A stretch of DNA of 21,810 bases. It comes from CALIBK01 sp037444165 (GTDB lineage Bacteria; Desulfobacterota; BSN033; UBA1163). Each line of letters begins with the position of its first letter. The first letter of the stretch is position 1. The position numbers and the translations under genes are program-made. Positions 15,538-21,810 of this stretch are shown in pieces. Location: assembly GCA_037444165.1 (NCBI GenBank), contig JBBIMX010000047.1:1-21810 (forward strand). Reading direction: 5' to 3'. The notes below the pieces were generated by a model. That model was not told the origin of the DNA, searched no databases, and worked only from the letters and a program-made list of their open reading frames with translations.

Positions 15538-16270
15538 ATTCTTCTCCCAGATAGGCCTCCTGGACCTCTGGATTGCTCCTGACCTCTTCCGGGGTCCCCT
15601 GAATAATCGTCCGCCCATGACGCATCACCATGATTCTTTGGGCAATCGAGAAAACGATCTCCATATCGTGTTCGCAGAACAGAATGGTTAATTCCCGCAT
15701 TTTAGCCAGTTTTTTAATCAATTCCATCGTTTTCTGCGTCTCCTCGGGAGACATCCCGGCGGTGGGCTCATCCAGAATCAAGAGCTCGGGTTCGTTTCCC
15801 AGGGCAATCGCAATCTCCAAGATTTTCTGGTCCCCATGAGAAAGAGACCCCGCGGTAAAGTTTTCTTTATCCAGTAATCCTACCGTCTCTAAAATCTCCC
15901 GTGTTTCCTTCACAGCGATTCGGTCTGCGGGGCGCAAGAGATTGGAGCTTCTTCTCTGATGGGAAAGGACGGCGACTTGAACATTGCCAAAAACGCTTAG
16001 CCTCGGAAAGATATTGACAATCTGGAAGGACCGGGTGATCCCTCTTCGGCAAATCTCATAAGGGGGTAGAGGAGTGATATCCTCTTCCTTAAAAAAAATC
16101 TTTCCACGGTCAGGCTTGAGGAGACCGGTGATAAGATTAAAGAGGGTGGTCTTTCCTGCCCCATTGGGACCGATCACCGCTACAATCTCCCCTCTTTCAA
16201 CCTGAAGATTGGCTCCATTGACTGCCATGAACTCATCGAATGATTTAAAGACCGATTCGACTCGAAGCAT
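15530..16270 (-). CDS. livG: Branched-chain amino-acid-type ABC transporter ATPase LivG
   Basis: A 246-residue ATPase: MLRVESVFKSFDEFMAVNGA, Walker A GPNGAGKTTLFNLI, RRGITRSFQIVNIFPRLSVFGNV (LivG-specific Q-loop region), signature LSHGDQKILEIAIAL, Walker B LLILDEPTAGMSPEE and FCEHDMEIVF H-loop. The signature departs from LSGGQ in a way common for LivG. Start ATG 16270 has GGAGGG and GAAGG upstream and overlaps the LivM end by 26 bp. It partners LivF at the cytoplasmic face of LivHM. Confidence 0.94.
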   Translation of the reverse strand: MLRVESVFKSFDEFMAVNGANLQVERGEIVAVIGPNGAGKTTLFNLITGLLKPDRGKIFFKEEDITPLPPYEICRRGITRSFQIVNIFPRLSVFGNVQVAVLSHQRRSSNLLRPADRIAVKETREILETVGLLDKENFTAGSLSHGDQKILEIAIALGNEPELLILDEPTAGMSPEETQKTMELIKKLAKMRELTILFCEHDMEIVFSIAQRIMVMRHGRTIIQGTPEEVRSNPEVQEAYLGEEYA

Positions 16271-17234
16271 CGACCTTCTTTCCCTCCTGTCCTGCCTCTT
16301 TCATCCCTGGCTTGAACCATTCTTGAATATATCCCATCACCCCCTCAGGTAAGAAGAAAATGACGAGGATGAGAATGATGCCTAAGATGAGGGTCCAGTA
16401 TTCCGTATACTTCCCTACGAAGGTACGGAGTGAAATAATGATGGCCGTTCCTAAGACCGGCCCAAAAAAAGTAAACCACCCCCCTAAAAGGCACATAATA
16501 AAGATCTCCAGTGAGAGAACCCAGAATAGAAGATCCGCAAATACAGACCGCTCAAGAATCACGAACAGAACTCCGGCGACACCGGCAAAAAAAGTGGCAA
16601 TGACGATACCCAGGAGTTGGTATCTCCTCACGTTGATCCCCACGGCTTCGCATCTCTGAGGGTTGTCTCTAATGGCCTGTAGTGTCTTCCCGAAAGGGGA
16701 TTTAAGAATCTTGTACATTAGAAAAAGCGAGAGGGTCAGGATGATTAAAATAAAGTAATAAGAATGGTTTAAAGCCTGGAGAAAGGGAGGCATTCGGATC
16801 CCATGGATCCCATCATCTCCCCCCGTAAAACTATACCACCGATAGACAATCGCCCAGAGTAAAGATCCCAGAGAAATCTGGAGCATCGCAAAATAGAGGC
16901 GTGTAAGCCTCACACAAAACCCACCGATGATAAGACCGGTCAGAGTGGCGACGATAGGTCCAGCCATAAAACCGATCCAGGTGGGCAGGGATGTTTTTGT
17001 AAGCATCAGAGCAGTGGCATAGGCCCCCACTCCATAAAATACCCCGTGATGAAACTGGAACATCCCTCCAAATCCTACGACCATGTTCAGGCTCATGGCC
17101 AATAAAGAGGTTACAAAAATGAGGGCCAAGATGTATGTAAAAAATCTCGGAACAAACGGGGGGACAAGAATGAGAAGGATGAAGATGATCCCGAGGATCC
17201 AGAGCCCCTTCAAATGACTCTCTTTCTTTGCCAA
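16245..17234 (-). CDS. livM: Branched-chain amino-acid-type ABC transporter permease LivM
   Basis: About 329 residues with eight or nine hydrophobic helices. Hallmarks are LALIFVTSLLAMSLNMVVGFGGMFQFHHGVFYGVGAYATALL-type segment (about residues 45-85), and the cytoplasmic loop FGKTLQAIRDNPQRCEAVGINVRRYQLLGI that engages the ATPase. The C-terminus ends with a charged tail after FFLPEGVMGYIQEWF. The frame reaches 17294, but TTG 17234 has AGGAGG eight bases upstream and lies after the LivH stop; TTG 17240 is too close to that site. It forms the channel with LivH. Confidence 0.93.
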   Translation of the reverse strand: MAKKESHLKGLWILGIIFILLILVPPFVPRFFTYILALIFVTSLLAMSLNMVVGFGGMFQFHHGVFYGVGAYATALMLTKTSLPTWIGFMAGPIVATLTGLIIGGFCVRLTRLYFAMLQISLGSLLWAIVYRWYSFTGGDDGIHGIRMPPFLQALNHSYYFILIILTLSLFLMYKILKSPFGKTLQAIRDNPQRCEAVGINVRRYQLLGIVIATFFAGVAGVLFVILERSVFADLLFWVLSLEIFIMCLLGGWFTFFGPVLGTAIIISLRTFVGKYTEYWTLILGIILILVIFFLPEGVMGYIQEWFKPGMKEAGQEGKKVDASSRIGL

Positions 17235-17247
17235 CTTCAACCCCTCC

Positions 17248-18129
17248 TCACCACACCGACTTAAGCAACCCTTTGGGTCTAAGGAGCAAAACAATCACCA
17301 CCGCCATGTAGGGAAAGACGATTGCAAATTGTGGCCAGAAGAGGACTCCAAAAGAATGGGTGACCCCGAAAATGAGGGAGCCCACAAGAGCCCCCCACAT
17401 ATTCCCCAGTCCTCCAATGGTCACGATCAAAAAAGCCTCGATAATAAGAGTATGGTCCATCCCTAAAGTAATGCTCACAGTGGGAGCGACAAGGGCTCCT
17501 CCTATTCCAGCCAGATAACAACCAATCAGAAAGGCAAAGGCAAACACCCAGCTTACATTAATCCCTAACACTCCTACCATCTCTCGATCCACCGCCGCAG
17601 CCCGAGAGATCTTTCCAATTTTGGTTCTGGTCGTGAAAAGCCATAGGGCTATGCCTACTAATGGGCCGATGATAATAAGAAAGAGATTGTATCTGGGGAA
17701 TGAAGCTCCGAGAATAGAAATGGAGCCTTTTAATAGTTCAGGGGGAGGAACGGATCGGTACTCTGCTCCCCAGACGATTTTAACGAGATCACCAAGAATG
17801 AGGGATAAGGAAAAGGTAAATAAAATTAACATCAAGTGTTCTCTTTGATAGAGATGGCAGAAGAGGACTCTCTCGGTCACCAGGCTGACCAAAACGACCA
17901 AAAAGGGAGCTAATGCAAGAGCCACCCAGAAACCGTAACTCCCTCCTACCATTTTAGTAATGCTAAAGGTAGCAAAGGCTCCGATCATATAGAGAGAACC
18001 ATGGGCAATATTGGGTACCCTCAGAACTCCGAGAATAAAACTCAATCCTGCACAGACGATAAAAAGAATCATCGATCGGCTAATGCCGACCAAAAACTGA
18101 CAGATTATCTCAGCCCATCCTACAGCCAT
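17248..18129 (-). CDS. livH: Branched-chain amino-acid-type ABC transporter permease LivH
   Basis: About 293 residues, highly hydrophobic, with the LivH hallmark GLSFILGVLRVPNIAHGSLYMIGAF near the N-terminus, RPL-like AAAVDREMVGVLGINVSWVFAFAF before the central helices, and GGLGNMWGALVGSLIFGV followed by a C-terminal LLLRPKGLL. ATG 18129 is preferred over ATG 18144 because GGAAGG lies directly upstream; the other has none. It pairs with LivM encoded immediately downstream (gap of about 13 bases). A stem-loop separates it from the binding-protein genes. Confidence 0.93.
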   Translation of the reverse strand: MAVGWAEIICQFLVGISRSMILFIVCAGLSFILGVLRVPNIAHGSLYMIGAFATFSITKMVGGSYGFWVALALAPFLVVLVSLVTERVLFCHLYQREHLMLILFTFSLSLILGDLVKIVWGAEYRSVPPPELLKGSISILGASFPRYNLFLIIIGPLVGIALWLFTTRTKIGKISRAAAVDREMVGVLGINVSWVFAFAFLIGCYLAGIGGALVAPTVSITLGMDHTLIIEAFLIVTIGGLGNMWGALVGSLIFGVTHSFGVLFWPQFAIVFPYMAVVIVLLLRPKGLLKSVW

Positions 18130-18160
18130 CTTCCTTCCACCCATTGTTGACTAAACAAGA

Positions 18161-18200
18161 AAGGGGCATGGGTCTCTCTCCCAGAAAAACCCATGCCCTT
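18161..18200 (-). terminator. Stem-loop between the second Liv-type binding-protein gene and livH
   Basis: GGGCATGGGT-type arms (18161-18173 and 18189-18200) pair over ten contiguous bases plus two beyond a single bulged C, with a 15-base loop. On the minus strand it starts 14 bases after the binding-protein stop. The following TTTCTTGTTT is only a weak T tract, so partial termination or protection of the upstream message is more likely than complete termination. Confidence 0.65.
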
Positions 18201-18213
18201 GATTTCCAATGCT

Positions 18214-19437
18214 TTACTGTCCCCGTGCCTTCTTGATCTCCTCAATACTTGGCATGACTTCTGAAGCAGGAATCGTGATAATATCCGTAGCGATGAGGAA
18301 GGGGTATCCTGCTACCTTTTTGGTGACCCCCATAAACATCGGCAGCATTGCCTGATGGTCATAAGCCCTCATCTCAATCTCTCCAACAGGGCTATCCACC
18401 TTCATCCCCTCTAAGGCATCAATGAACTTCTCCCGATCCATTTTACCAGCTTTGGTCAAAGCCTTTGTGATAAACTGAGCGGCAAGGTATCCATAGAGGG
18501 CTCCAACCTTAGGCTCTCTTCCATAGGCATCCTTAAAGGCTTTTGCAAAGGCCTTATTTTTGGGGGTATCAGGATAATAGAAATGGTAGTTTGAAGTCCC
18601 GATCACTTTTTCAGGGGCTTCTAAGCCCAATGGGGCAAGGGTACTATGCTCCGTTGCTGTATGAATAAATATGGGTATTTTTTCTGCGAATCCTGTAGCC
18701 TTGGCAAACTTCATGGCATTGACCATGCTGGCCCCACCGGTAGCGAAGATCACCGCATCGGGTTTCGCCGCTGAAATAGCTGTCAGATAAGGGGTCAATT
18801 CGGGCTCCCCTACCTTCCACCAGGATTGCCCAATGAGTTGAACATCTGGTCTCAATTTCTTGAGATTTCCCCAGACCCCATCTGCCAGGGCATGACCATA
18901 CTCATAGTCATCCCCTGCGATCCAGTATTTCACATAGGGCCTCTTCGCTAACCCCGAAGCAGCAGCTTTCCCGATCATTGCGGTATTCTCTGTAACCGAA
19001 AAAATATAACGATGCCCCTTTTCACCGGTAATCTTATCACTTTTCGAAAAAGTGACAATAAAGGGAACCTTCTCTGTTTTGACATATTCTGAAACGGCAA
19101 GGGTACCTGCACTATTGATGGTTCCCATTAAAATATCTACCTTCTCCATCATGATTAATTCCTTGGCCATACTGAGGCAGAGATCCACCTTAAATTTATC
19201 ATCACGTGTGGTGAATTCTATCTTTCGGCCAAGGACTCCTCCTTTCGCATTCACCTCATCAATAGCCAATTTAAAGGCATCACGGACATCGTAAGTATAG
19301 GTCGTCGGAGGGCCGGAATAGGTATCCACAATGCCTATCTTTATCGGCCCCTGGGCATTGACCCTGAGAGGTAAACATATCATTAAAAAAATGATCATTC
19401 CAAGACACACCCTGTTTAAACCAGCTATTCGTTTCAT
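18214..19437 (-). CDS. Liv-type ABC transporter substrate-binding protein (second of two)
   Basis: A 407-residue periplasmic binding protein. The leader (about residues 1-29, ending RVNA before Q) has no lipobox, so it is soluble. The mature part opens GPIKIGIVDTYSGPPTTYTYDVRDAFKLA, the type I periplasmic-binding fold of LivJ/LivK and amide- or urea-binding relatives (Peripla_BP_6). DDYEYGHA, GQSWWKVGEPELTPYL and FYYPDTPKNKAF are shared with the upstream paralogue. Start ATG 19437 has AGGAGG eight bases upstream; the GTG at 19446 would abut that site. It follows its paralogue with only 18 bases between stop and ATG. It presumably feeds LivHMGF; the ligand is not deducible. Confidence 0.93.
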   Translation of the reverse strand: MKRIAGLNRVCLGMIIFLMICLPLRVNAQGPIKIGIVDTYSGPPTTYTYDVRDAFKLAIDEVNAKGGVLGRKIEFTTRDDKFKVDLCLSMAKELIMMEKVDILMGTINSAGTLAVSEYVKTEKVPFIVTFSKSDKITGEKGHRYIFSVTENTAMIGKAAASGLAKRPYVKYWIAGDDYEYGHALADGVWGNLKKLRPDVQLIGQSWWKVGEPELTPYLTAISAAKPDAVIFATGGASMVNAMKFAKATGFAEKIPIFIHTATEHSTLAPLGLEAPEKVIGTSNYHFYYPDTPKNKAFAKAFKDAYGREPKVGALYGYLAAQFITKALTKAGKMDREKFIDALEGMKVDSPVGEIEMRAYDHQAMLPMFMGVTKKVAGYPFLIATDIITIPASEVMPSIEEIKKARGQ

Positions 19438-19455
19438 GATCCTCACCTCCTAAAG

Positions 19456-20685
19456 TTATTTCCCTCCCCGAACCCTTCTGATTTCCTCACAGGAGGGCAT
19501 AATATCCTTTCCACTAAAAGTCACAATGTCCGAAGAGATAACGAAATCATATTGTGGAACCTTTTTGGTCACCCCTAAGAACATGGGCAAAACAGCCTGG
19601 TGATCACAGGCCCTCATCTCCACCTTTCCAACCGGGGTATCGATCACCATTCCTTCTAAGGCGTCAATAAACTTTTCCCGATCTATCGCTCCTGCCTTCT
19701 GAAAGGCTTTGGCAATGAAATGGGCAGTAATGAAACCATGGAAGGCAGGAAAACCGGGTGGGTTGCCATAGGCATCCTGGAAGGCTTTGACAAAGGCTCG
19801 ATTGGCTGGAGTATCAGGATAATAAAAATGATAATCCATCGTTCCCATGATCCCTTCGGGGGCTTCTTTTCCCAGCGGTTTGAGAACGGCATGATCGGTG
19901 GCCGTATGCATATAAACGGCTACCTTTTCATGAAATCCAGTGGCTTTGCAGGCCTTTAGCGAATTGGTCATGGTCGCTCCACCCCCGCAGACAATGACTG
20001 CGTCAGGTTTGGCTGCCAGGATAGAAGTGAGGTAGGGAACCAGATCGGGTTCTCCAACCTTCCACCAGGATTGACCGATGAGCTGGACCTCAGGTTTTAA
20101 GGCCTTCAGGTTTCTCCAAATGCCATCGGCAATGGCATGACCATACTCATAATCGTCTCCGGCGATCCAGTATTTGATAAATGGCTTTTTGCTCAAAGCG
20201 ATGCCTCCGGCCTTGCCTGCCATATAGGTGTTTTCAGCCGTAGAGAAGACATAACGATGCCCCTTTTCACCCGTAATCTTTTCGCTCTTAGAAATCCAGA
20301 CAATAAATGGGATCTTCTCTCCCTTTGCATAGTCAGAGACCGCCAGCGAAACAGCGCTATTAATCGTGCCTACGAGAAGATCGACCTTCTCCATCATGAC
20401 GAGTTCTTTTGCCATGCTCAATCCGATATCCACCTTGAATTTGGTGTCACGAGTGGTGAATTCGATCTTCGAACCTAATACTCCGGCCTTATTAATCTCA
20501 CCCAATGCCAGCTTAAACCCATTAAGAGCATCCTGGGCATAAACCGCAGGAGGGCCTGTATAAGGGTCAAGGATTCCTATTTTGATTGGACGCTGAGCAT
20601 TGACTACACAAGGTTGAATCACCAGAAATAAGCCTAAAAAGGCTAAAAATAATAAAAAGATCTTTTTTTCAATCTCCTTTCCCAT
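19456..20685 (-). CDS. Liv-type ABC transporter substrate-binding protein (first of two)
   Basis: A 409-residue binding protein with a long hydrophobic leader (KKIFLLFLAFLGLFLVIQ) ending VVNA before Q, no lipobox. The mature N-terminus RPIKIGILDPYTGPPAVYAQDALNGFKLA and blocks such as KITGEKGHRYVFS, KYWIAGDDYEYGHA and LIGQSWWKVGEPDLVPYL show it is a close paralogue of the next gene. It has the Peripla_BP_6 type I fold. ATG 20685 is preferred over ATG 20700 because GGAGG lies eight bases upstream. It is the promoter-proximal gene, directly downstream of a near-consensus promoter, so it is probably abundant. Differences in the first strand and around GGGATMTN versus GGASMVNA may signal different ligand preferences; that is inference. 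Confidence 0.93.
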   Translation of the reverse strand: MGKEIEKKIFLLFLAFLGLFLVIQPCVVNAQRPIKIGILDPYTGPPAVYAQDALNGFKLALGEINKAGVLGSKIEFTTRDTKFKVDIGLSMAKELVMMEKVDLLVGTINSAVSLAVSDYAKGEKIPFIVWISKSEKITGEKGHRYVFSTAENTYMAGKAGGIALSKKPFIKYWIAGDDYEYGHAIADGIWRNLKALKPEVQLIGQSWWKVGEPDLVPYLTSILAAKPDAVIVCGGGATMTNSLKACKATGFHEKVAVYMHTATDHAVLKPLGKEAPEGIMGTMDYHFYYPDTPANRAFVKAFQDAYGNPPGFPAFHGFITAHFIAKAFQKAGAIDREKFIDALEGMVIDTPVGKVEMRACDHQAVLPMFLGVTKKVPQYDFVISSDIVTFSGKDIMPSCEEIRRVRGGK

Positions 20686-20767
20686 CTCTCTCACCTCCAT
20701 AAAAATTTAATTGGAATAAAAATTTTTCTCTACCCCCTTTCTGGATGAACCCCTTTTTTATCATTGG

Positions 20768-20796
20768 TTTATATTCCTAAATAAATGAATTGTCAA
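20768..20796 (-). promoter_or_regulatory. Near-consensus promoter of the Liv-type run
   Basis: On the minus strand TTGACA (20796 to 20791) and TATAAA (20773 to 20768) are separated by exactly 17 bases. The -10 is about 83 bases upstream of ATG 20685. This is the best promoter match in the window and would serve the whole 20685-to-6879 direction, with no comparable signal found before the downstream genes. Confidence 0.75.
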
Positions 20797-20872
20797 CCTC
20801 CTTTTTTACTGACCGCCTATCACTTTTATTCCCCTTCCCTTTCCCATGGTCTTGTTTTTCAACTTCCCCCAA

Positions 20873-20971
20873 TCTGAAAAAGTATTTAAAACGAGTTTTA
20901 TTAACTTCTCAATGCCCGCATTCGAAGGATTTGGAACCCTACCTCCCCAGTCTTTCTAGGACTTTTTCAGA
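20873..20971. repeat. Dispersed palindromic element, copy 2 (MITE-like)
   Basis: Terminal inverted repeats are TCTGAAAAAGT (20873-20883) and ACTTTTTCAGA (20961-20971), 11 bp perfect. The left 29 bases equal 3842-3870; 20919-20971 matches 3896-3949 with two substitutions and one gap. The centre (20902-20918) is unrelated to copy 1, so the inner long stem of copy 1 is lost here and only the ends can pair. Orientation is the same as copy 1. It sits upstream of the Liv-run promoter and the DUF4126 gene. Confidence 0.85.
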
Positions 20972-21245
20972 AGTCTCGGAATTTGCTCTTGACAAGGATA
21001 CAAAAACTACCGTAACAATAAAAGTTGGAGTAAAATTGACAGTAAAGTACCTTATGAAAGCCACAAGCATTGAGGTCAAAGAAGAGGCAAAAAAATAATT
21101 TTGTTTCTCCCTTCCTGAAATTTCTCAACAGGGACATCTTGGTGAAGAGGATCGACTGGGAGAAGTTGAACAGGGTCAAAAATCTCATCCCCATGAAATA
21201 AAGGATCCAGCAAAACTGAGCAGCGAAACCTTAATTGGAATAGCA

Positions 21246-21791
21246 GTGGGCATTGGTTTAAGTGCCGCTTGCGGCTTCAGGGTATTTGTTCCCTTACTCG
21301 CCATCAATATCGCGTCTCTCGCAGGATATCTCCACCTCGCCCCGGGTTTTGAATGGCTCGGGAGTTACCCTGCAACCATTGCCTTCGGAACAGCAACCAT
21401 CGTTGAAATCTTGGCCTATTATATCCCCTGGTTAGATCATTTATTGGATCTGGTAACATCCCCGGCCGCCGTCATTGCAGGGACAATGGTTACAGCTTCA
21501 ATGGTGTTGGAACTGTCCCCTTTTCTAAAATGGACCTTGGCCATTATCGCAGGCGGAGGGGCTGCCGCACTGTTTCAGGGAGTCACAGTTGCCCTTCGAA
21601 CCAAATCTTCAGTGCTCACTGGCGGGACAGGAAACCCTTTGATCTCCACTGCTGAGGCGGTTGGATCCGTAGTCATCTCGCTCTTAGCAATCATCGTCCC
21701 GATGTTATGTCTATTACTCCTCGCCCTGCTTTGTATCTGGATCATCCGAAAAACAGGCCGCTTCTTTTTAGGAAGAGTTAAGATAAAGTAG
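21246..21791 (+). CDS. DUF4126-type integral membrane protein (start uncertain)
   Basis: At least 181 residues, mostly hydrophobic, with the DUF4126 signature GIGLSAACGFRVFVPLL at the N-terminus, then FEWLGSYPATIAFGTATIVEILAYYIPWLDHLLD, GTMVTASMVLELSP and GGTGNPLISTAEAVGS. About five helices are predicted by eye. Function of the family is unknown. GTG 21246 is the first usable start, but it leaves the protein short of the usual N-terminal few residues. The reading frame stays open upstream to 21099 with residues ETLIGIAV directly before, resembling the normal family start, yet contains no ATG, GTG or TTG. A CTG at 21216 with AAAGGA upstream is conceivable. The gene is followed after 9 bases by another ATG with GGAGG. 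Confidence 0.8.
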   Translation: MGIGLSAACGFRVFVPLLAINIASLAGYLHLAPGFEWLGSYPATIAFGTATIVEILAYYIPWLDHLLDLVTSPAAVIAGTMVTASMVLELSPFLKWTLAIIAGGGAAALFQGVTVALRTKSSVLTGGTGNPLISTAEAVGSVVISLLAIIVPMLCLLLLALLCIWIIRKTGRFFLGRVKIK

Positions 21792-21800
21792 GAGGTCAAT

Positions 21801-21810
21801 ATGCCATACC
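21801..21810 (+). CDS. Start of a further gene (runs off the right edge)
   Basis: ATG 21801 is preceded by GGAGG with a five-base spacer and lies nine bases after the DUF4126-type stop, so a co-transcribed downstream gene very likely begins here (MPY). Only three codons are visible, so no product can be given. Confidence 0.55.

Larger units (their letters stand above)
20701..21245. other. Gene-poor divergent intergenic region
   Basis: This 545-base stretch holds the minus-strand promoter (20768-20796), the second palindromic element (20873-20971), a plus-strand TTGACA (20989-20994), and then about 250 bases of uncertain content. In the latter, one frame ends in a highly charged KATSIEVKEEAKK and stops near 21098. 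Another frame reads DILVKRIDWEKLNRVKNLIP and stops near 21201. Neither has a convincing start, so both could be decayed gene ends or chance. Confidence 0.6.

Noticed and set aside
20790..21098. Plus-strand open frame of 102 codons across repeat copy 2
   Set aside because: It passes straight through the repeat, has low-complexity F/P-rich start and no ribosome site. Only the last charged part could be gene debris, which is noted separately.
1..21810. CRISPR array, tRNA or rRNA genes, integrase or insertion sequence
   Set aside because: No regularly spaced direct repeats, no recognisable structural RNA, and no transposase or integrase frame was seen on either strand.

Overview
The window reads as a moderately AT-rich chromosome segment from a Gram-negative bacterium. 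The reasons are a LolA-like periplasmic carrier, Sec-exported binding proteins without a lipobox, and good Shine-Dalgarno sites with frequent TTG/GTG starts. Two thiolases, paired branched-chain-type (Liv) binding proteins, a peptide ABC importer and a LarA-like protein would suit an anaerobic amino-acid/acyl-CoA user, for example a deltaproteobacterium (Desulfobacterota, syntroph-like). That assignment is inference from gene content; no rRNA or other marker is present.

Layout: (1) 1-3807, minus strand: thiolase, two SAM methyltransferases, a LolA-like protein and the start of a beta-ketoacyl synthase, packed with 4-bp ATGA overlaps or near-abutting ends. It looks like part of a lipid or polyketide/aryl-polyene-like envelope operon running off the left edge. 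(2) 3808-4038: divergent intergenic region with a 110-bp hairpin repeat, then a small exported protein of unknown function (4039-4584, plus). (3) 4579-5823, minus: second thiolase with a TTG start. (4) 6037-6876, plus: nitroreductase-family flavoprotein. (5) 6879-20685, minus: a nearly 14-kb run of uptake and catabolic genes. In transcription order these are two tandem Liv-type binding proteins, LivH, LivM, LivG, LivF, a LarA-like protein, a metal-dependent amidohydrolase, a peptide-type binding protein, DppB, DppC, DppD and DppF. A near-consensus promoter lies upstream of the first gene, and each binding-protein section is followed by a stem-loop before its permease. (6) 20701-21245: gene-poor, with a second copy of the hairpin repeat and possible gene debris. 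(7) 21246-21791, plus: DUF4126-type membrane protein, followed by the start of another gene.

How it fits together: the large minus-strand run appears to import amino-acid-like and peptide/amide-like compounds through two ABC systems. The amidohydrolase (amide or peptide bond hydrolysis) and LarA-like enzyme (2-hydroxyacid-type isomerisation) lie between them and may process the cargo. The thiolases would act on the resulting acyl-CoAs or supply acyl units. The most distinctive non-coding feature is the dispersed palindromic element at 3841-3950 and 20873-20971. Both copies sit in divergent intergenic regions, and both have a TTGACA hexamer exactly 17 nt beyond their right end.
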